This document shows, piece after piece, positions 6,902-11,904 of a DNA stretch of 11,904 bases. The translations under genes were made by a program, and so were the position numbers. The DNA lies in the NCBI GenBank assembly GCA_036303105.1, contig JAXJBF010000112.1, positions 1-11,904 on the forward strand, in the 5' to 3' direction. This stretch comes from UMGS1590 sp036303105 (GTDB lineage Bacteria; Bacillota; Peptococcia; Peptococcales; Peptococcaceae). Positions within the stretch are counted from its first letter, which is position 1. Every line of letters starts with the position of its first letter. The notes below the pieces were generated by a model. The model made no database searches and was not told the DNA's origin. It saw only the letters and a program-made list of their open reading frames with translations.

Positions 6902-6930
6902 TTGCGCAAAAATCATATTCGCTCTATAAT
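6902..6930 (+). promoter_or_regulatory. Promoter for the iron/zinc alcohol dehydrogenase
   Basis: TTGCGC (6902-6907), 17-nt spacer and a perfect TATAAT (6925-6930). The -35 sits inside the 8-bp palindrome TTGCGCAA (6902-6909). Leader length would be about 33 nt. The -35 boxes of this and the divergent glcD promoter are only about 28 nt apart, so one regulator could control both. Confidence 0.75.
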
Positions 6931-6969
6931 TGTGCTATAACAGTTTATATGATTAAAGGAGTTGTTTTC

Positions 6970-8073
6970 ATGGAAACCCAATCCGTTTTCCTTCCATCGT
7001 ACAGCATCGGTGGTAAAGATGTTTATAAAAAGGTGCCAGATATTTGCCGGGCTTATGGTACAAAAGCCATCGTCATTGGTGGTGAAAAAGCCATGGCTGC
7101 TGCAAAAGAAGATCTGCTCGCTGGTGTGGCTGGCAGTGACATCGAAATCACCGGCTTCCTCAAATATGGCGACGATGTTACCTACGAAGCTGCAGACGCC
7201 CTGTGTGCCAATCCGGATGTGCAGGCAGCTGATATGATCTTTGCTGTTGGCGGCGGACGTGCCACCGACACTTGCAAAACTGCCAGCGACAAGATGAACA
7301 AGCCATTGTTCACCTTCCCAACCATCGCTTCCAACTGCGCAGCCGTCACCCTTGTCTGTGTCATGCACAATTTGGACCGCAGCCTGGCAGGTTTCCACTA
7401 TCGCAAAGAACCAGCGAAGCACTGCTTCATCAACCTTGACATCATCTCACAGGCTCCGCTTGAATACATCTGGGCCGGCATTGGCGATGCATTCAGCAAA
7501 GCCTATGAACCAACCTTCTCATCGATGAACGATGAGCTGGATCATTCCAACATGATCGGTGTTGACTTGGCAAAACACTGCGGCGAACCACTGTTCAAAT
7601 ATGCTGTTCAGGCGTACGATGACTGCAAGAACCATCGTGCCAGCGAAGCACTTAAGCAGATCGTGCTCAACATCATCATCACTGGCGGCATCATCAGCAC
7701 CTTGATCGAAACGGAAAAATACAATGGAGCCATTCCGCACTCCATTTTCTACGGCACCACGCCAATTCCTGCCTGCGAACAGAACCATTTACATGGCGAA
7801 ATTGTTGCCTATGCGTGCCTGCCACAGCTCATGCACGAACAGCGCATGGACGATTTCGAACGTCAGTTCAACATCAACCGTGCACTTGGCTTGCCAACAA
7901 GTTTGGCTGAAATTGATATCGCCATCGGCAGCGACGACTATGAAAAACTCCTTGATGGCACCATGGCAGACCGCTGCATGCAGTATCTGCCATACCCAAT
8001 CAGCCGCGACGATGTGGACGATGCCATTCGCAAAACCGAAGACTATCACAACGCACATTGCGGCAACAACTGA
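6970..8073 (+). CDS. Iron-containing alcohol dehydrogenase family protein, glycerol-dehydrogenase-like
   Basis: The 367-residue NAD-linked dehydrogenase has the family's nucleotide-binding VGGGRATDTCK motif (GGG at 94-96, D100), FPTIASNCAAVT, and the three metal ligands of the GldA branch: D173 in GIGDAFSK, H257 in IPHSIFYG and H275 in HLHGEIVAY, nearly the same numbering as the D173/H256/H274 I recall for the Bacillus enzyme. The likely role is reversible oxidation of glycerol, a diol or a hydroxyketone in the cytosol; many clostridial members of this branch are not true glycerol dehydrogenases, so the substrate is open. ATG 6970 has AAAGGAG (6955-6961) 8 nt upstream; an in-frame ATG at 6949 has no ribosome site. 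It is a monocistronic unit diverging from the glcD-glcF operon and closed by a terminator. Confidence 0.9.
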   Translation: METQSVFLPSYSIGGKDVYKKVPDICRAYGTKAIVIGGEKAMAAAKEDLLAGVAGSDIEITGFLKYGDDVTYEAADALCANPDVQAADMIFAVGGGRATDTCKTASDKMNKPLFTFPTIASNCAAVTLVCVMHNLDRSLAGFHYRKEPAKHCFINLDIISQAPLEYIWAGIGDAFSKAYEPTFSSMNDELDHSNMIGVDLAKHCGEPLFKYAVQAYDDCKNHRASEALKQIVLNIIITGGIISTLIETEKYNGAIPHSIFYGTTPIPACEQNHLHGEIVAYACLPQLMHEQRMDDFERQFNINRALGLPTSLAEIDIAIGSDDYEKLLDGTMADRCMQYLPYPISRDDVDDAIRKTEDYHNAHCGNN

Positions 8074-8082
8074 TTGACAGAC

Positions 8083-8112
8083 ATCCCTGACCATTTTGGT
8101 CAGGGATTTTTT
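8083..8112 (+). terminator. Rho-independent terminator after the alcohol dehydrogenase
   Basis: ATCCCTGACC (8083-8092), loop ATTTT, GGTCAGGGAT (8098-8107) followed by a T-run to 8112: a perfect 10-bp stem. Confidence 0.94.
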
Positions 8113-8155
8113 GATTGATCAAATTTTTAAGAATAGCAATAATTATCAAACTCTA

Positions 8156-8185
8156 TTGGCATCAAGGGAATATATGACGTATAAT
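8156..8185 (+). promoter_or_regulatory. Promoter for the aldo/keto reductase
   Basis: TTGGCA (8156-8161), 18-nt spacer and perfect TATAAT (8180-8185), close to the sigma-A consensus. A start near 8192 gives a leader of about 20 nt that contains AAGGAGG (8197-8203). Confidence 0.78.
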
Positions 8186-8211
8186 ATAAAAAAACGAAGG
8201 AGGTCATCATA

Positions 8212-9060
8212 GTGGACTATGTAACATTAAACAATGGTGTCAAAATGCCTCTGGAAGGGTACGGCGTCTTTCAGGTGACCGATCCGGCAGAGTGCGAAAA
8301 GGTGGTTTTAGAAGCCATTTCAGTGGGCTATCGTTTGATTGACACTGCTGCTGCATATATGAATGAAGAAGGGGTCGGCCGCGCGATCAAGGCTTGTGGT
8401 GTTTCGCGCGAAGAACTCTTTGTCACGTCAAAGCTCTGGGTGCAGGATGCCAGTTACGAAGGCGCAAAACAGGCCATTCAAACATCGTTGGATAAACTGG
8501 GCTTAGAGTATCTTGATCTTTACCTGATTCATCAGCCGTTGGGCGATTACATGGGGGCGTATCGTGCCATGGAAGAAGCTTATGAAGCTGGAAAATTGCG
8601 TGCTATTGGTGTTTGCAACATGTATCCAGCGCGTTTGGCTGATTTCTGTGAGACCGTAAAAGTCATTCCAGCTGTCAATCAGGTGGAGCTGCATCCATTT
8701 TTCCAGCAGCCACAGGCACTGAAAACCATGAAACAATATGGCGTACATCCAGAGGCGTGGGGACCATTTGCAGAAGGTACTCATGGTATCTTTACCCATC
8801 CGGTACTTACGCGCATCGGTGATAAATATGGAAAGAGCGCAGCACAAGTTGCCTTGCGCTGGAACGTTCAGCGCGGCGTCACTGTTATTCCAAAATCCGT
8901 TCATCAAGATCGTATGAAAGAAAATCTCAACATCTGGGATTTTACCCTCAGTGATGAAGATATGGCAGCCATCGCCAAACTCGACATTGGTCATAGCGAC
9001 ATCGTCGACCATGACGATCCAGGCTACATCAAAACACTGCATAAATTAAAAATTCATTAA
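8212..9060 (+). CDS. Aldo/keto reductase
   Basis: The 282-residue cytosolic NAD(P)H-dependent carbonyl reductase is a standard (alpha/beta)8-barrel of the AKR family. The catalytic tetrad is intact: D44 (LIDTA), Y49, K74 (TSKLW) and H107 (YLIHQP). Further signatures are GVCNMYP, NQVELHPFFQQ, AWGPFAEG and the C-terminal IPKS...R..EN cofactor motif, whose Lys/Ser/Arg usually favour NADPH. It resembles the AKR5-type 2,5-diketogluconate reductase/methylglyoxal reductase-like group common in Firmicutes, but the substrate cannot be read from sequence. The start is GTG at 8212, in frame with the conserved TLNNGVKMP opening, and AAGGAGG lies 8 nt upstream. Its own promoter and a strong terminator make it monocistronic. 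Position beside an alcohol dehydrogenase suggests aldehyde/ketone metabolism, by inference only. Confidence 0.95.
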   Translation: MDYVTLNNGVKMPLEGYGVFQVTDPAECEKVVLEAISVGYRLIDTAAAYMNEEGVGRAIKACGVSREELFVTSKLWVQDASYEGAKQAIQTSLDKLGLEYLDLYLIHQPLGDYMGAYRAMEEAYEAGKLRAIGVCNMYPARLADFCETVKVIPAVNQVELHPFFQQPQALKTMKQYGVHPEAWGPFAEGTHGIFTHPVLTRIGDKYGKSAAQVALRWNVQRGVTVIPKSVHQDRMKENLNIWDFTLSDEDMAAIAKLDIGHSDIVDHDDPGYIKTLHKLKIH

Positions 9061-9096
9061 TGGATTTTCAGCCAATCATTTCATACGTGGTGCGAC

Positions 9097-9140
9097 AAAC
9101 GAGGCCAGGCATACAGCATGTCTGGCCTCGTTTCTTATTT
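9097..9140 (+). terminator. Rho-independent terminator after the aldo/keto reductase
   Basis: A long stem: arm 9097-9112 pairs with 9118-9133 (16 bp, one G-U pair) around the loop ACAGC. The U-tract is interrupted (TTTCTTATTT), so it is slightly less canonical than the other terminators here. Confidence 0.9.
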
Positions 9141-9235
9141 GTGCGAAGGGATGGCACAAGCAGCAACAGAAAAAAGATATAGGGAGCACGATCATTCAAC
9201 GGCTACATATAAAAATTAACAATGTATACTTGTTC

Positions 9236-9264
9236 TTTACTATACATGACTGATATGGTATTAT
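9236..9264 (+). promoter_or_regulatory. Upstream promoter of the surface-protein gene
   Basis: TTTACT (9236-9241), 17-nt spacer and TATTAT (9259-9264) preceded by TGG, an extended -10. It lies inside the TATACATG dyad, so it should be controllable by whatever binds there. The leader to ATG 9569 would be about 300 nt. Confidence 0.5.
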
Positions 9265-9265
9265 A

Positions 9266-9294
9266 GTCACATGTATACGAGGTATACTTATAAT
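9266..9294 (+). promoter_or_regulatory. Second tandem promoter of the surface-protein gene
   Basis: GTCACA (9266-9271, 4 of 6), 17-nt spacer and perfect TATAAT (9289-9294). The GTATAC direct repeat (9273 and 9282) fills its spacer. Either or both promoters may be used; the leader would be about 270 nt. Confidence 0.5.
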
Positions 9295-9322
9295 GTATTC
9301 TCCGATGAGATCATGCAACGTT

Positions 9323-9358
9323 ATATTTTTTTAGTCGCAAAACGACTGCAATAAAAAA
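9323..9358. repeat. A/T-flanked hairpin in the leader region
   Basis: AGTCG (9333-9337) pairs with CGACT (9343-9347) around CAAAA; outside a small bulge a T-run (to 9332) can pair with the A-run 9353-9358. There is no U-tract after the stem on either strand, so it is not an ordinary terminator; it could be a 5' leader structure or a stabilising hairpin. Confidence 0.4.
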
Positions 9359-9442
9359 ATAGTCATTTTATTGAGGGGATGTTATAACTTTGCAATGATG
9401 GGTTTTGGTTTCATCAACGAACGAACAGAAGGAGTGATTGTA

Positions 9443-9553
9443 TTGACGTCATGTGATGGAACCCCTGGAAGAATCTGTCATGTTGAAACTCTTTTGAGAA
9501 GCATACATTTTTGTTGCAGCGATACAACGTACCATCTTTCCTTTAGCACTTAG
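9443..9553 (+). CDS. Possible small ORF in the leader of the surface-protein gene (36 codons, uncertain)
   Basis: AAGGAG (9429-9434) stands 8 nt before a TTG at 9443, the same spacing used by the real genes here. The reading frame encodes a 36-residue peptide with four cysteines (residues 4, 12, 24, 25) and ends at TAG 9551-9553, two nt before the GAGGAG of the next gene. This placement would suit a leader peptide or translational coupling. The peptide resembles nothing I know, has no signal or membrane segment, and codon choice looks non-coding; the frame extends upstream to about 9371 without a better start. It may be chance. Confidence 0.22.
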   Translation: MTSCDGTPGRICHVETLLRSIHFCCSDTTYHLSFST

Positions 9554-9568
9554 TGAGGAGTAAAAGCA

Positions 9569-11904
9569 ATGACAATTAGAAAAAACAGTATCATGGTCAT
9601 CCTTGCTCTATGCATCATTTTTTGCATGGGCGTTCAGGGAATGGCCGCCTATGCATATGAGGGCAGCAATGCTTTGGATATGACGACAACGCATGATGAA
9701 GACATTGCACGAACAAGTCGGTCTGCCAATGAGTACCCAAACAATCAACTTGGATTTCATAATATCTTTTCTGCGCAAATGAAGGGTGAAATAAAAATAA
9801 CTGGCAACACCCTGCAAATGCCTGACGAGCGCTACTATTCATTGGCTGCCATTGATTCCTATGGATCAACAGGGGTCGGTGGTCGTGGAAGTTCACAAAA
9901 TAACAATCTCTACATGGGCCCACTTGATAAGGACAGTGATTCGCAGACGCGCAATTCTTCCGCTGCCGATGTACAAATCAAAGCAGGCGCCAAGATTGAA
10001 AAAGCATTTCTGGTGTGGGGTGGTTCTTCTGCCCCGGGCGATACCACGAATGTACAAGGGAAAACATCAGGAAAAACGCCGCAAGAGCCACCATTGGCTG
10101 CTAACGAAGACGATGTGCAGAAGGGGCCGGTGATCAAGTTTAAGACTCCGGCAATGGATGCTTATACGACAATCCAGCCTGTTGAATTCAATCGCATCAG
10201 TACATATAAAAAAGACTACACTGCCTACGCTGATGTGACAAAATTGGTTCAAGAGGGCGGCGCTGGCACTTATTGGGCTGGTGATCTGCCGTTATCTACC
10301 GGTTATGATACTTATGGCGGTTGGTCTCTGATCCTTGTTTTCAAGGATGATACCTGTTCGCAGAATGATTTAAACGTCTTTTTTGGCCATAGAATCATTG
10401 ATAGCAAAACGATTGCTGAGATTCAAATCAACAACCTCATGACACCACCTACAGGGCCGGTTCATACCAGTATTGGGATGGTGATTTGGGAAGGCGATCA
10501 GGCTGGAAGCGGGGACTATATTGAAATCGCAAAAGATGCCGACAGCACACACAGAAAAATTTTTGATGCATTGAACACTGAAACAAACATGGCGGGTTCA
10601 GCCGTCACCTATAAAGGGGCAGTGGTGCAGGACCGTCAGCCTGCCTATACCAATACCCATGGTATGGATGCAAAAGTGATCGAATTGACAAATTTCATGG
10701 AAAACAATCAACGATCCATGCATCTCCGAGCTGGCAGCGCAGGGGATATTTACTATCCAACCATTTTTACAACCGAGATCGAGTTGTATAAGCCTCAGGT
10801 TGTGGTTAAAAAATCCTTGAAAAACATTACCCGACCAGAAGCGAAAACCGCGATGCCAGGTGATGTTCTTGAATATACCATTCATCTGAAAAATACAGGA
10901 TACGACACAGCGACTCAAAACGTTGCAACAGATGCTTTGCCGAACAATGTGGATTACATCGCCGAGAGCGTCAAAAAATTAGATGGTGAAAATTGGCTGT
11001 CAAAGACAGATGCAGCCAATGATGATGAGATTAACTATAATAATACAAATAAAACACTAACCTTTTATTATGGTGATCACGCAACCGCAACGACAGGTGG
11101 CACCTTGGCTTATGAACAAGAGACCACGTATTCTTATCGCGTCAAAGTCAATGATGCAGAAGGATTCGATGCTGTCACCAATACAGTTGTAGCAGAGTAT
11201 TCCGGATCAGGTGGAGATAAAGAAACAGGCGGCAGCAGCAGTGATAAGAGTACCGTGCCATTTGAACCGTCTAGCCCGGACTTGACATTCACCAAGAAGG
11301 CTGACAAAGAAAGCCTGAACCTGGGGGATGTTATCACCTATACCTTCACCGTTAAGAACACCGGGAACGTGACTCTGAACAATCTCACCTTAAGGGACCC
11401 AATGGAAGGGCTGAGCGATGTGAAGCTGGCCAAGAACGAGCTGGCACCAGGTGAAAGCACAAGCGGAACAGCCACCTACACCGTCACCCAGGTCGACGTG
11501 GACAAAGGACAGGTAGAAAACACAGCAACCGTAACCGGCATGCCGCCAGCAAAAGACGGCGGCACACCACCGGCGCCGATCACAAAAACCTCGACCGTAA
11601 AAGTGCCGAGCGATCCAAAACCGGACTTTACATTCACCAAGAAGGCCGACAAAGAAAGCCTGACTCTGGGCGATGTCATCACCTATACCTTCACCGTTAA
11701 GAATACCGGAAACGTGACCCTGAACAATCTCACCTTGAAGGACCCAATGGAAGGGCTGAGCGATGTGAAGCTGGCCAAAAACGAGCTGGCACCAGGTGAA
11801 AGCACAAGCGGAACAGCCACCTACACCGTCACTCAGGCCGACGTGGACAAAGGACAGGTAGAAAACACAGCAACCGTAACCGGCATGCCGCCAGCAAAAG
11901 ACGG
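9569..11904 (+). CDS. Large secreted repeat-containing surface protein, DUF11/conserved-repeat type (partial, 3' end outside window)
   Basis: The reading frame is open from ATG 9569 to the window edge (778 codons, no stop). GAGGAG (9555-9560) lies 8 nt upstream. The N-terminus MTIRKN, hydrophobic core (about 8-24) and AxA-like site near residue 30 form a Sec signal peptide. Residues about 60-400 are a beta-rich, non-repetitive region with AFLVWGGS (146-153), YADVTKLV (220-227) and GGWSLILVF (250-258), a pattern I associate with the head region of DUF11-bearing Gram-positive surface proteins. A DUF11-like domain follows (about 411-550, with PGDVLEYTIHLKNTG), then from residue 571 tandem 115-residue Ig-like repeats (TFTKKADKESL, LGDVITYTFTVKNTGN, LAPGEST, VENTATVTG). 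An LPXTG or other anchor is expected downstream but unseen. Probable adhesin or stalk; the ligand is unknown. Confidence 0.85.
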   Translation, partial: MTIRKNSIMVILALCIIFCMGVQGMAAYAYEGSNALDMTTTHDEDIARTSRSANEYPNNQLGFHNIFSAQMKGEIKITGNTLQMPDERYYSLAAIDSYGSTGVGGRGSSQNNNLYMGPLDKDSDSQTRNSSAADVQIKAGAKIEKAFLVWGGSSAPGDTTNVQGKTSGKTPQEPPLAANEDDVQKGPVIKFKTPAMDAYTTIQPVEFNRISTYKKDYTAYADVTKLVQEGGAGTYWAGDLPLSTGYDTYGGWSLILVFKDDTCSQNDLNVFFGHRIIDSKTIAEIQINNLMTPPTGPVHTSIGMVIWEGDQAGSGDYIEIAKDADSTHRKIFDALNTETNMAGSAVTYKGAVVQDRQPAYTNTHGMDAKVIELTNFMENNQRSMHLRAGSAGDIYYPTIFTTEIELYKPQVVVKKSLKNITRPEAKTAMPGDVLEYTIHLKNTGYDTATQNVATDALPNNVDYIAESVKKLDGENWLSKTDAANDDEINYNNTNKTLTFYYGDHATATTGGTLAYEQETTYSYRVKVNDAEGFDAVTNTVVAEYSGSGGDKETGGSSSDKSTVPFEPSSPDLTFTKKADKESLNLGDVITYTFTVKNTGNVTLNNLTLRDPMEGLSDVKLAKNELAPGESTSGTATYTVTQVDVDKGQVENTATVTGMPPAKDGGTPPAPITKTSTVKVPSDPKPDFTFTKKADKESLTLGDVITYTFTVKNTGNVTLNNLTLKDPMEGLSDVKLAKNELAPGESTSGTATYTVTQADVDKGQVENTATVTGMPPAKD
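11279..11904 (+). repeat. 345-bp in-frame tandem repeat within the surface-protein gene (unit 2 truncated by window edge)
   Basis: Unit 1 runs 11279-11623 and unit 2 starts at 11624, a period of 345 bp or exactly 115 codons. Over the 281 bases available I count about 14 differences, roughly 95% identity, of which only four change the residue (L/F, N/T, R/K, V/A). The last 160 or so bases differ at just three positions. The array continues beyond the window, so copy number is unknown. Each unit ends in a Pro/Lys/Thr-rich linker (PAKDGGTPPAPITK). Confidence 0.93.

Larger units (their letters stand above)
9222..9300. promoter_or_regulatory. Cluster of TATACAT/ATGTATA dyads, probable operator region of the surface-protein gene
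   Basis: Within 80 nt there are three GTATAC cores (9224, 9273, 9282), one CTATAC (9240) and one GTATTC (9295). ATGTATACT (9222-9230) and ACTATACAT (9239-9247) form an inverted repeat with one mismatch and an 8-nt spacer. TATACATG (9241-9248) and CATGTATA (9270-9277) form a second perfect 8-bp dyad that encloses the -10 region of the first promoter. This looks like multiple binding sites for one dimeric regulator. The regulator is not encoded in the window. Confidence 0.55.

Noticed and set aside
9444..9451. TGACGTCA perfect palindrome
   Set aside because: An isolated 8-mer without partner or promoter overlap; expected by chance and its resemblance to a eukaryotic CRE has no meaning here.
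9608..10552. Several 60-106-codon frames on both strands inside the surface-protein gene
   Set aside because: They overlap one continuous signal-peptide-bearing reading frame from 9569 to the window end and have no ribosome sites or recognisable domains.
11279..11904. Repeat array as CRISPR or integrated element
   Set aside because: Units are 345 bp, in frame and translated as Ig-like domains of one protein; there are no short repeats with unique spacers and no transposase or integrase.

Overview
The window looks like a chromosomal segment from a moderate-G+C Gram-positive anaerobe of the class Clostridia. Four things point there: the C-terminal end of a SCIFF-peptide radical SAM maturase (a Clostridia marker), a type II MurB, strong AGGAGG-type ribosome binding sites about 8 nt before nearly every start, and sigma-A-like promoters with U-tract terminators. 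I cannot name genus or species from sequence alone. I see no tRNA, rRNA, CRISPR array, IS element or prophage gene.

Layout. (1) 1-2150: the tail of a forward operon, scfB (partial) - pheA - murB, tightly packed (1-nt overlap, then an 18-nt gap) and closed by a hairpin terminator. (2) 2167-3532: a single-gene unit for an AbgA-like M20 amidohydrolase. (3) 3562-4133: a short promoter region and a small lipoprotein with a cyclophilin-like domain, ending at a perfect 14-bp stem that serves as a terminator for both strands. (4) 6785-4171, reverse strand: a two-gene operon, glcD-like FAD oxidase then glcF-like Fe-S subunit, a 2-hydroxyacid (D-lactate/glycolate type) dehydrogenase. (5) 6786-6969: a divergent promoter region. 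(6) 6970-8073: a glycerol-dehydrogenase-like iron/zinc alcohol dehydrogenase, with terminator. (7) 8156-9140: an aldo/keto reductase with its own promoter and terminator. (8) 9141-9568: about 430 nt without a clear gene, holding two tandem promoters, dyads built on TATACATG/CATGTATA, a hairpin and a possible tiny leader ORF. (9) 9569 to the end: a large secreted, repeat-containing surface protein that runs out of the window inside a near-identical 345-bp tandem repeat.

How the parts fit. The first block is housekeeping: peptide modification, phenylalanine synthesis and peptidoglycan precursor synthesis. The middle is catabolic/redox: amide hydrolysis, hydroxyacid oxidation through flavin and Fe-S centres, and NAD(P)-linked alcohol/carbonyl interconversion. 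Divergent orientation suggests, but does not prove, co-regulation of the hydroxyacid oxidase and the alcohol dehydrogenase. The last block is accessory: a probable adhesin or wall-exposed stalk protein with an unusually elaborate upstream region. That region and its repeat array are the least ordinary part of the window. I did not find a clearly new multi-gene system.
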